From: Globobulimina sp.
Lineage: Eukaryota > Foraminifera > Rotaliida
Assembly (NCBI GenBank): GCA_003354225.1
Contig: PIVH01000488.1
Coordinates: forward strand, 1-5,619
Length of the DNA stretch: 5,619 bases
Reading direction: 5' to 3'
Shown: piece after piece, positions 1 through 5,500 of the stretch
How positions within the stretch are numbered: position 1 is the stretch's first letter
Layout of the letters: every line of letters begins with the position of its first letter
Notes under the pieces: generated by a model
What the model saw: the letters and a program-made list of their open reading frames with translations, nothing else
Told to the model about the DNA's origin: nothing
The model's database searches: none
Position numbers and translations under genes: made by a program

Positions 1-119
1 AAAAAAAATAGATATAATTGTGTATTATGTAAATGTAAAATATCAATTCATTGGAACGAGCATGTATTGAATAATTTGTGTGTATATATAACATTTACGA
101 ATAATAATTTGCGTATTGA
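1..119. repeat. Left copy of 119-bp terminal direct repeat (wrap point of a 5,500-bp unit)
   Basis: Every base from 1 to 119 is the same as 5501 to 5619. This is the signature of a contig that closes on itself, so the true unit is 5,500 bp and position 5501 equals position 1. The repeat is AT-rich and holds no gene of its own. It lies in the spacer between the two divergent genes. A 119-bp perfect overlap could be a circular molecule, a tandem array read through once, or a genuine terminal repeat; the lack of any mismatch favours an assembly overlap. Confidence 0.97.
83..90 (-). promoter_or_regulatory. Possible TATA box for the minus-strand LSm-type gene
   Basis: The minus strand reads GTTATATATACA here, in the left terminal repeat and again at 5583-5590. 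On the circle it lies about 100 nt upstream of the minus-strand ATG at 5483, leaving room for a start site about 30 nt downstream and a 5' leader of some 70 nt. The region is so AT-rich that such a motif can occur by chance, so this is a position-based suggestion only. Confidence 0.3.
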
Positions 120-519
120 GAGTTTAGCTGCCAATCAATATGATATTATTAAGATATTGAAAGTGAGAAAAGTTAAAATTTAAATTAATTATTTGTCGTT
201 TTAAAAAACATTATTTATCTGCGTGTTATCTTTGTGATTAGGTGATACTGTGTGTGTTACCAACTATATTTTTATTACATTTTTCTTTTTGTTTTCATTA
301 TATCCAATATTATATTGTATCTGTTACATATTTATTGCTAAACTTTGTGTTCTCACAATGTTCTGTTTATGTTAAATTCATCTCCTTTCTTATTAATATA
401 AGCATATACCTTTTAAACTAAAACAAACAATATAATATAATTTATTTTATTTTATTTTTCTCTTTTAAAATATTCAATATTAATTATTAAGTTTTTTGTT
501 CTTCGCTTGTTTTTTCGCC
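120..519. other. AT-rich spacer between divergent genes, no gene seen
   Basis: No open frame of note and no RNA gene were seen in this 400-bp stretch. It contains a TTTAT-type short tandem run at about 441-459 and one copy of a 37-bp repeat at 380-416, annotated separately. On the circle it is part of a roughly 674-bp intergenic region separating the minus-strand start at 5483 from the plus-strand start at 658, so it probably carries regulatory sequence for both genes. Confidence 0.6.
380..416 (+). repeat. 37-bp dispersed direct repeat, copy 1
   Basis: The 37 bases starting ATCTCCTTTC and ending ATACCTTTTAA recur without a mismatch at 3646-3682, in the same orientation. The flanks of the two copies differ, so the identity ends sharply. 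This copy lies about 280 bp upstream of the secreted-protein gene. An exact 37-bp match is far too long for chance. It may be a relic of a duplication, a shared regulatory block, or a remnant of a mobile element end. Confidence 0.95.
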
Positions 520-566
520 ATAAATATTATCACCAAATTAAAAAACAAAACTTCTTCACTCACTCA
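520..566 (+). promoter_or_regulatory. Candidate core promoter of the chitin-binding protein gene
   Basis: A TATA-like ATAAATAT at 520-527 is followed 31-40 bp later by CT-rich sequence with repeated CACTCA/TTCACT motifs (556-570) resembling the arthropod initiator TCAGT/TCATT. The spacing is roughly that of a TATA-initiator promoter, slightly long. Transcription from here would give a leader of about 95 nt before the ATG at 658. A GTAAGC at 614-619 looks like a splice donor, but no acceptor is found between it and the start codon, and acceptor-like strings inside the coding region (for example around 1272-1281) fall in conserved-looking protein, so splicing of this gene is not needed. Confidence 0.35.
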
Positions 567-657
567 CTTCTACTCACTAACTTCTTTCCTCTTGCTGTTA
601 CTCGTCAAGTCAAGTAAGCTAAAGCGAAAAGAATAGTAATCAAAAAAAGAAAAGAAA

Positions 658-1995
658 ATGATATTGCATTTACTATCAATATCACTATTATTTGTGGCTT
701 ATTGCGTGCACGGGACTCCTTATGGTGCGATTATTGGCAATAGTGAGGTGATTATGGGTGTTGGTAGTTATGGATCGTTAAACGTGCCATACCGAGCCGT
801 GTCTGCCTTTTCTTTGCCTAACGTAGATCCAACCGGACTGGAAGCCGTTGGTCTGCGATCTCGCCGCAATGAGTATTTTAATTCGGTGGAGGCCGGTGTA
901 CAATGCGAAGGATGGGGTGTTCGAATGCATCATAAATTCGGAGGATCGAGCCGCTGTAAGTATGGAGATTACGGTTTTAATTTAAATTTAGTATCATTTG
1001 CAGGGACAGATGGCGCTTCTGTTGCAACCTCGATAGTGCGAGATACGACGGATAGTTTTCAAGTTTCGCATGATTTTTATGCATCGCCTCACTCGCAATA
1101 TGTGTTTGAGTGTGATGTGACTATTACAAATTTATTAGCGGTGCGGAGTGAGCGTGCGCGGTATCGCCGTGTTTTAGACTGGGATATGTGGCCCTCATTG
1201 TTTAACGAATATATCACCATTTGGGGCACGCAAACTGTCCCAAACTTAATACTGTCCAATGATAATGGTTTTTGTTTTCCAGATCCAAGTTCTTATTGTT
1301 CGCCGCTCATAGCTGCAAACAATATTGATTTTGAAGATTCTGGGCCTGCGGACCACGGCGCTCAATTTACATTAGATTTTGGTCCATTGAACGGTTACGA
1401 ATCTGCGTCATTTAAAATATTTTTTGGAGTCAGCGATGGTGAGACTGCGGCGGAGGTGGCTTTAGGCGCCGTTGGCAGTGAATTATTCAGCATCGCACAA
1501 CAAGCAGGCGACCCGACTGAGGGTCTTCCTTTTACGGCGATTTTCGGATTTGGTGATGTCGGCGGTGAGGATTTTGCGCCATGCGGAGAGTGCGTGACAA
1601 GTTGCACAGATTTGGCGGCCGGCAATTATCGAGCTTGTAATGCTTGCAATGTTTTTGTGAGTTGCTCGGTTGGAGGCATTTTTTCGCAGACCACCTGTCC
1701 GGAGCCATTAGTGTGGAATGATGCGCTCAAGATTTGTGATTGGGATTCGCATTGCAATTTTGGTTTATGTAACACAGAGTCTTTGCAAGATGTGGATGCT
1801 ACGCCGGCGCGCTGCGGAGACTGTGTCAGTGACTGCACAAATGTAGATCTTGGAGATTATATATCGTGTTCTGGCACGGCAGCGCAATATGCTTCGTGTG
1901 GCGCTGGCGGCATTTTATACGATTTTCGACCCTGTGGTGCTGGCACAGTATGGGATGATATGTTGAAGATTTGTAATTGGGTGTCTTCATGCTAA
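658..1995 (+). CDS. Secreted protein with PEP-CTERM-type N-terminal domain and two CBM14 chitin-binding repeats
   Basis: An intact 445-residue protein. Residues 1-19 form a signal peptide (hydrophobic core LLSISLLFVAY), so it is secreted. Residues about 24-305 form one large domain with RYRRVLDWDM (168-177), SNDNGF (200-205), DSGPADHG (227-234) and IFGFGDVGG (295-303). From memory, this set of motifs belongs to a secreted domain common in bacterial PEP-CTERM-type proteins; its biochemical role is not known to me. Residues 309-366 and 386-445 are cysteine-rich repeats of the peritrophin-A/CBM14 type, which bind chitin in insect gut linings and cuticle. The start is the first ATG of the frame and has A at -3 (AAAATGA). 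No transmembrane segment follows the signal peptide. There are no introns. The gene is clearly more GC-rich than its surroundings. The CBM14 assignment is firm; chitin binding by this protein and the origin of the first domain are inference. Confidence 0.93.
   Translation: MILHLLSISLLFVAYCVHGTPYGAIIGNSEVIMGVGSYGSLNVPYRAVSAFSLPNVDPTGLEAVGLRSRRNEYFNSVEAGVQCEGWGVRMHHKFGGSSRCKYGDYGFNLNLVSFAGTDGASVATSIVRDTTDSFQVSHDFYASPHSQYVFECDVTITNLLAVRSERARYRRVLDWDMWPSLFNEYITIWGTQTVPNLILSNDNGFCFPDPSSYCSPLIAANNIDFEDSGPADHGAQFTLDFGPLNGYESASFKIFFGVSDGETAAEVALGAVGSELFSIAQQAGDPTEGLPFTAIFGFGDVGGEDFAPCGECVTSCTDLAAGNYRACNACNVFVSCSVGGIFSQTTCPEPLVWNDALKICDWDSHCNFGLCNTESLQDVDATPARCGDCVSDCTNVDLGDYISCSGTAAQYASCGAGGILYDFRPCGAGTVWDDMLKICNWVSSC
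1582..1992 (+). repeat. Tandem pair of CBM14 (peritrophin-A) modules inside the secreted protein
   Basis: Module 1 (residues 309-366, bases 1582-1755) and module 2 (386-445, bases 1813-1992) share the pattern CGxCVxxCT, then GGI, then W-x-D-x-LKIC-x-W-x(3)-C. In module 1, C316, C330, C336, C347, C360 and C366 have the canonical CBM14 spacing (13, 5, 10, 12, 5), with extra cysteines at 309, 312 and 327. In module 2 the second canonical cysteine is missing and C404 probably replaces it (C404-x9-C414-x11-C426-x12-C439-x5-C445). The tryptophans at 353/432 and 362/441 are the kind of aromatic residues that stack on sugar rings. The extra CxxC-xxxC start of each module is unusual. Confidence 0.9.
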
Positions 1996-2003
1996 TAAAT
2001 AAA
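1994..2003 (+). terminator. Two overlapping AATAAA polyadenylation signals at the stop codon
   Basis: AATAAA occurs at 1994-1999, overlapping the TAA stop (1993-1995), and again at 1998-2003. A second in-frame TAA follows directly at 1996-1998. A T- and G-rich tract at 2011-2076 is well placed to act as the downstream element for 3' end cleavage. The result is an almost absent 3' untranslated region, an arrangement common in compact genomes such as those of insect DNA viruses and microsporidia. Confidence 0.7.
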
Positions 2004-2010
2004 ATTATAT

Positions 2011-2076
2011 ATTTTTTCTTTTTTCTTTTGTTGTTTTTTTGTTGTTTTTTTGTTGAGTTGCTTTTTTTTTGTTGTT
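2011..2076 (+). repeat. T/GTTG-rich low-complexity tract
   Basis: Runs of T are broken by regular GTTG steps. The 11-mer GTTGTTTTTTT occurs twice back to back at 2030-2051 and decays after that. The tract follows the two AATAAA signals and would act as a U/GU-rich downstream element in the transcript. It is probably also prone to slippage. Confidence 0.8.
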
Positions 2077-2364
2077 ACGACGCATTGCAATTTTAATTTA
2101 TAATTTTATATATTTTATATACTATTAAATTGACAAACTGAATTTAAAAATAATACCAGTGCATGGTGACACATACATTTTTTCGTCTACGTACGTTGTG
2201 ATATGTGATGTGATCTGGAAAATATTTCTAAAAATTTGTCGTTTGCCGATTTTCTCCAAGTGAAAAAACAAACACAAAAACACAAGCTTTTTTGTAAAGT
2301 ATGGGTCTCTGCTAGAAGCAAATAACATAGCTGCAAACAATGTTAATGTTATCATTGATAAACT
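2077..2364. other. Non-coding spacer, no gene seen
   Basis: AT-rich DNA with only one short minus-strand frame that lacks any recognisable domain and runs into the neighbouring hairpin. A 16-bp string at 2326-2341 also occurs inside the secreted-protein gene at 1308-1323. No RNA gene could be recognised. Confidence 0.5.
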
Positions 2365-2571
2365 CATGGGTATAATATTTCCATATCTAAACTTTGCATA
2401 TGTTGATCCGATCGCAAAGTGAAGCAGTATTATAAACTAGATGTTATCACCCAATCATCAACCAGCTTACTGAAACTTAGTGAAAACGAAAAATGATGCC
2501 TAACATCTAGTTACCGCTTTCACTTTGCGATCAACATATGCAAAGTTTAGATATGGAAATATTATCCCATG
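2365..2571. repeat. 207-bp imperfect inverted repeat (hairpin)
   Basis: The left arm (2365-2450, starting CATGGGTATAATATTTCC) pairs with the right arm (about 2490-2571, ending GGAAATATTATCCCATG). Long matching blocks include TTTCCATATCTAAACTTTGC, GATCGCAAAGTGAA and AACTAGATGTTA. The arms differ by a 5-bp CCGAT insertion near 2408 and some bases around 2425-2435. The loop is about 45-60 nt. Complementarity fades outside the arms. No target-site duplication is clear. It could be a small foldback or MITE-like element, or a locus that forms hairpin RNA if transcribed. Short open frames over its arms are mirror images of each other and not genes. Confidence 0.9.
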
Positions 2572-2838
2572 AATTATAGTTAAACGATGTACAGTGTATT
2601 GGCAAGGTACAACAGGGTGGTTTATTGGGAATAGCCTCCCAAATATGCGGTAATTAATAAAAAGGTCCAAAACGCAATCATTCAAATGCGCAATCTGATA
2701 ACAACAACAGCACTTCCAATGGATGTTGCATCATTTAAATTAAAGAAGATTAAAAGTAAAAAGTTTGTGGATTTTGGATCTAAAAAGATTACAAGGATAT
2801 AAAAATAATTGGTTTGTCATGGGTTTATTTAAAAAAAC

Positions 2839-2928
2839 AGATGTGTAGAAACGATTTTAATTGAATTAAAACAAAAAACATTAGAAACGATTTTAATTAG
2901 ATGTGTAGATATAGGTAAACAAAAAACA
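2839..2928 (+). repeat. Shuffled short direct repeats
   Basis: Three words each occur twice within 90 bp: AGATGTGTAGA at 2839-2849 and 2899-2909, TAGAAACGATTTTAATT at 2846-2862 and 2882-2898, and AACAAAAAACA at 2870-2880 and 2918-2928. The word order changes between the copies, so this is not a simple tandem duplication. It may reflect repeated slippage or clustered binding sites. Confidence 0.85.
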
Positions 2929-2954
2929 GACGATAATTTATTGCCTAAATTTTG

Positions 2955-3011
2955 ATAAATATCTTTTAATAATACTGGATCGCGAATCGCGATGGCAATT
3001 TAATAAATATC
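2955..3011. other. GC-rich palindrome framed by 9-bp direct repeats
   Basis: ATCGCGAATCGCGAT at 2979-2993 is a perfect inverted repeat of 7 + 1 + 7 with four CpG steps, standing out in very AT-rich DNA. ATAAATATC occurs on each side, at 2955-2963 and 3003-3011. It has the look of a dimeric protein binding site or a small origin-like element, but no known site is recognised. Confidence 0.5.
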
Positions 3012-3619
3012 CCAATTTGAATTCTTACGTTGGGCGCAATACTTACAATTCATGTTGAAATAATAACGTTTCTTTAATACATTGCTTTGTTTTTTATCAA
3101 ATACCACATATTTAGCACAATATCGCCCTAAACTCAGCCATGAGAATCAATATATCGCCAGAGATCATACGCACACAAAGTCAGCGATCATTTTGATTTG
3201 TATGAAATATAAATAATGAATAGGCTAACTATGACTAGGACTACGATGTTATGCATATGTATGTGCTGCTGTTGATGTGTATGTTGTGCTTTAAACAGAA
3301 CAACATAATATATATAAATACATACAATATACGTCAAATTAATTTGTGTACAAAAAAGTGGAAGACGACAAAAAGTTGCTCCAAATATGTTATTCTTAGG
3401 ATTGCACTGAGCAACAAAATAAGAATTTCATCGATGTCCCGGCCTTTCATCACGAGATATGATTTGATTAGTTAGCAAAATATGTAAATGTCAGATTCAT
3501 TATTTACACAACGTCGGATCATCGGATTTACCAATCACCACAGAGAATTTGTTACACTAATTTTTATTTTAGTATGTTAAAGTATTCAGTGCTTAACAGA
3601 TTCAATCACAGGGGTTCTT

Positions 3620-3633
3620 AGCTGCATGCAGCT
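3620..3633. repeat. 14-bp perfect palindrome
   Basis: AGCTGCATGCAGCT reads the same on both strands and contains AGCT twice. It lies 12 bp upstream of the second copy of the 37-bp repeat. Bracovirus circle junctions are built around AGCT, but this tetramer is common, so the resemblance is weak. Confidence 0.75.
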
Positions 3634-3645
3634 GTTTATTACCAT

Positions 3646-3682
3646 ATCTCCTTTCTTATTAATATAAGCATATACCTTTTAA
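3646..3682 (+). repeat. 37-bp dispersed direct repeat, copy 2
   Basis: Exact copy of 380-416 in the same orientation. It ends at the TTTTAA that also begins the possible 8-bp target duplication at the left edge of the large foldback element. Identity with copy 1 stops at that point. The edge of the foldback insertion and the end of the repeat therefore nearly coincide. Confidence 0.95.
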
Positions 3683-3684
3683 TT

Positions 3685-4453
3685 TTTTTTTCTTTTAAGG
3701 TAGTACCGGAACTAAGCAATATAAGGCTAGATTAAAGAGAATTCAATGGAATTCAAAAATTCTTTCAACAGACAATAGCTATGATCCTCAGGTATGTTTG
3801 TACATGAAATAAATTATGTTTCTGTTGTACATGCTATTCAGAAACAAAGGCAAACACTACACGTTTTTGGGATGATTGGTCTATAGATGCATCAAATTAG
3901 CTCGCAATATTAACTTTGAATAAAATTACTTTGAGATGTGAACACATCCAATAAATACGAAACTTTCCAACAGAACAGATTTTTCATATATTGCTTTAAA
4001 CGTAAGAGCATCAGGTTTTTAGCGTCAGGTTTTTATTGTTTCTGAGAAACGAAGGCAAACCTATACTATTTTTACCTTTATCAGTCACCAGAAACGGTTT
4101 GCTTACACCTTACCCCAATAAAAATCTGACGCTGAAGACAAGATGCTCTTTATTCAATTGTTTCTTCAAAAACAATCATTTTTTGTTGTATGCAATATAT
4201 GAAAAATCTGTTCTGTTGGAAAGTTTCGTATTTATTGGATGTATTCACATCTCAAAGGAATTTTATTCAAAGTTAATATTGCGAGCTAATTTGATGCATC
4301 TATAGACCAATCATAGAAACATAATTTATTTCATGTACAAACATACCTGAGGATCATAGCTATTATGTGTTGAAAGAATTTTGCATTCCATTGAATTCTC
4401 TTTAATCTAGCCTAATTGCTTAGTTCCTGTACTGCCTTAAAGAGGCAATAAAG
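3685..4453. mobile_element. Foldback / MITE-like element with ~340-bp inverted arms
   Basis: The left arm (about 3690-4038) and right arm (about 4116-4445) are inverted copies, read from AAGGTAGTACCGGAACTAAG on the left and the complementary CTTAGTTCCTGTACTGCCTT on the right. Matching continues for over 300 bp with scattered substitutions. It is broken by an insertion of about 48 bp in the left arm (3823-3870) and about 30 extra bases in the right arm (4148-4190). The central loop is about 77 nt. TTTTAATT flanks the element on both sides (3677-3684 and 4454-4461), a possible 8-bp target duplication of the hAT type, although AT-richness weakens this. No transposase is encoded, so it would be non-autonomous. 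The 89-residue frame at 4036-4305 is inside the arms and is not a credible gene. Transcribed, it would form a long RNA hairpin. Confidence 0.8.
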
Positions 4454-4461
4454 TTTTAATT

Positions 4462-4850
4462 ACACACAATATAATATAGGCAATATATAGTGTGGCAACA
4501 TAAACATGACAAGATAATTGCGAAAAAAATAAGGAATATATTGTATTGCTGATTTTATATTGCCTATTTTGCTGTTTTTTGAAAAATGAAAATAAATTTG
4601 AAATTAATATTGGAAATTATAAAAAAACCAAAAAAAAAGCGTGTCATTGCAACCCCTTTCATAACAAAATAAAATAGCAAATGAAAATTTAAAAAAAAAT
4701 TAAAATAAAAAAAAAAAACCATCAAATCCTAAAATTCCTATCCAAAAAAAACAAAAAAAGGCCTGTCATTACGATTAAAACAACACCACACATAGCTTAT
4801 TTAAAAACGAAAATAAAATAAAAAAAAAAGCCCTATTTATCCTAAAACAA
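4462..4850. other. A-rich low-complexity spacer, no gene seen
   Basis: Repeated A runs of 7-12 bases alternate with short mixed words. A diverged word recurs: AAAGCGTGTCATTGC (about 4637-4651) and AAAGGCCTGTCATTACG (about 4757-4773), with a more distant AAAAGCCCTATTTATCC near 4826-4842. On the minus strand this is downstream of the LSm-type gene and would form a U-rich 3' region. No coding frame is present. Confidence 0.6.
4796..4801 (-). terminator. Possible variant poly(A) signal for the minus-strand gene
   Basis: The minus strand reads TAAATAAGC, containing the variant hexamer AATAAG, followed by a GT-rich stretch (GTGTGGTGTTG at about 4781-4793). This is about 110 nt after the stop at 4913. 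No canonical AATAAA is seen between the stop and this point. Confidence 0.3.
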
Positions 4851-4913
4851 TCATTGATCCTCTTGATTCTCATCTTCCTTCATCCTCATCTTGCTTGCAT
4901 CAGGCGCATCAGC
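4851..4913 (-). other. Possible alternative acidic C-terminal exon
   Basis: Directly after an AG (minus strand ATTATGTAG), a different frame encodes 20 residues beginning ADAPDASK and ending in Glu/Asp/Gln-rich sequence before TGA at 4853-4851. Joined to a GT inside GCCGGTGGC (near 4973) it would continue the LSm reading frame in phase, but the donor is weak and the splice would remove the last predicted strand of the LSm fold. Reading straight through to the TAG at 4915-4913 keeps the fold, so this exon is only an option. Confidence 0.2.
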
Positions 4914-5483
4914 TACATAATTAAAGCTCCTACAGCAGCAAGACAAAATCGTTTAAATTTTATTAATTTGCCACCGGCGCCCACCAATTGTAGATCAACC
5001 GCCTCGACTCTACCATTGGATCTCGTGAAGGTCACGTTCCGCATTTTCTTAAACTGGACCTTCATTCCGTCCGCAATCTGAAAAAAAATAGTGCATCGCA
5101 ATCGCATCCATCACAGTGATAAAAAGCATTTAAAGCGTGAAATACTCTTGCTGTCCATGCGTGAAATCTTCGTCCACCATACAATACCCATTTAACATCT
5201 TCGTCCACCTATCACGTACATTCTTAAGCAACCCAGTAAATACCCTTTGTCCAAATTCTGGTATTACTACAAATTCACTCCCAAGCCAATTAATACCTTG
5301 TCCGTTGCCACCACGTCGGCCGTAACCACCGTTATAACCACCTCTACCGTTGCCACCACCTCTGCCGTAACCGTTATAACTACCAAATTGACGGTAACAT
5401 TCCAAATTGATTTTTTTACTGAAACATTCCAAATTGACGGTGATATGATTACGAAAATGCTCAGATTTATTACTGGTAATCAT
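4913..5483 (-). CDS. Two-exon gene: Gly/Arg-rich segment plus EDC3/LSM14-like LSm domain
   Basis: Exon 1 is 5483-5220 and exon 2 is 5077-4913. Joined at a phase-0 intron they encode 142 residues. Residues about 35-63 are RGG/GYG/GGNG-rich, like the disordered RNA-binding tails of RNP proteins. Residues about 64-131 fit a divergent LSm fold of the EDC3/LSM14 class: NWLGS (65-69, compare DWLGS or WIG at the start of EDC3), VFTGLLKNI (81-89) across the splice, KKMRN (98-102) and GGKLIKF (123-129) as last strand. EDC3 and LSM14 act in the cytoplasm as mRNA decapping and P-body cofactors. The product is far shorter than EDC3 (about 500 residues) and lacks the FDF and YjeF_N parts; the LSm is also not at the very N-terminus. 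The ATG at 5483 is the first after an in-frame stop but has a poor context, so an upstream exon is possible. The LSm call rests on remembered family patterns. Confidence 0.62.
5078..5219 (-). other. 142-nt GT-AG intron of the LSm-type gene
   Basis: On the minus strand the donor is AAGAAT|GTACGTGA and the acceptor is TTTTTTTTCAG|ATTGCG, both strong matches to consensus, with a pyrimidine tract of eight T. Both flanking exons are in phase 0. Removing it makes the two halves of an LSm domain continuous, which is the best evidence for it. If it is retained, translation stops at 5132-5130, giving a 117-residue product with only the first half of the LSm domain. A 13-bp word (ATCTTCGTCCACC on the plus strand) occurs twice in it, at 5166-5178 and 5197-5209. 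Confidence 0.7.
5302..5384 (-). repeat. Duplicated Gly/Arg-rich coding unit
   Basis: Two units of about 40 bp (5302-5346 and 5347-5384) both contain CCGTTGCCACCAC and CGTAACC followed by GTTATAAC on the plus strand. On the minus strand they encode SYNGYGRGGGNG and GGYNGGYGRRGGNG. The lengths differ by a multiple of three, so the protein frame is kept, which supports the minus strand as the coding one. Confidence 0.75.
5383..5443 (-). repeat. Short in-frame repeats upstream of the Gly-rich segment
   Basis: AACATTCCAAATTGA occurs at 5396-5410 and 5423-5437 (27-bp period), and CCAAATTGACGGT at 5383-5395 and 5429-5441. In the minus-strand frame they encode the repeated NLEC pieces at residues 17-29. 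Whether this segment is really translated depends on the start codon chosen. Confidence 0.75.
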
Positions 5484-5500
5484 AAAATATTATGGGATGA

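Larger units (their letters stand above)
2572..3645. other. Long AT-rich non-coding region
   Basis: About 1.07 kb without a convincing gene. The longest plus-strand frame (3251-3475, 74 residues, rich in Ile, Lys, Tyr and Cys) has no signal, domain or coding bias I can recognise. Small structured items inside are annotated separately: short direct repeats at 2839-2928, a GC-rich palindrome at 2979-2993 and a 14-bp palindrome at 3620-3633. Confidence 0.5.

Noticed and set aside
614-1281. Intron from the donor-like GTAAGC at 614 to acceptor-like strings at about 1004 or 1281
   Set aside because: It would remove the signal peptide and conserved-looking parts of the first domain from an otherwise intact reading frame.
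1395-1838. Minus-strand frames opposite the secreted-protein gene
   Set aside because: They are antisense shadows of a clearly coding plus-strand gene with conserved cysteine spacing.
2125-2685. Two minus-strand frames (2125-2367 and 2500-2685) sharing an F-PYLNFAYVD-like peptide
   Set aside because: The shared peptide comes from the hairpin arms and sequence next to them; both frames lack any domain and are explained by the repeat.
3251-3475. Plus-strand 74-residue frame with a hydrophobic start
   Set aside because: The composition simply reflects AT-rich DNA (Ile, Lys, Asn, Tyr), the hydrophobic start arises from TG-rich sequence, and no homology or regulatory signal is visible.
3620-3633. 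Bracovirus-type circle junction at the AGCT palindrome
   Set aside because: AGCT alone is too common, no flanking wasp integration motif is recognised, and the other features do not point specifically to a bracovirus.
4036-4305. Plus-strand 89-residue frame
   Set aside because: It lies in the loop and right arm of the foldback element, has no recognisable domain, and its start is not followed by any coding signature.
1-5500. tRNA, rRNA, small nuclear RNA or CRISPR array
   Set aside because: No box-A/box-B-like tRNA pattern, no conserved rRNA words and no regularly spaced repeats were found on either strand by eye.
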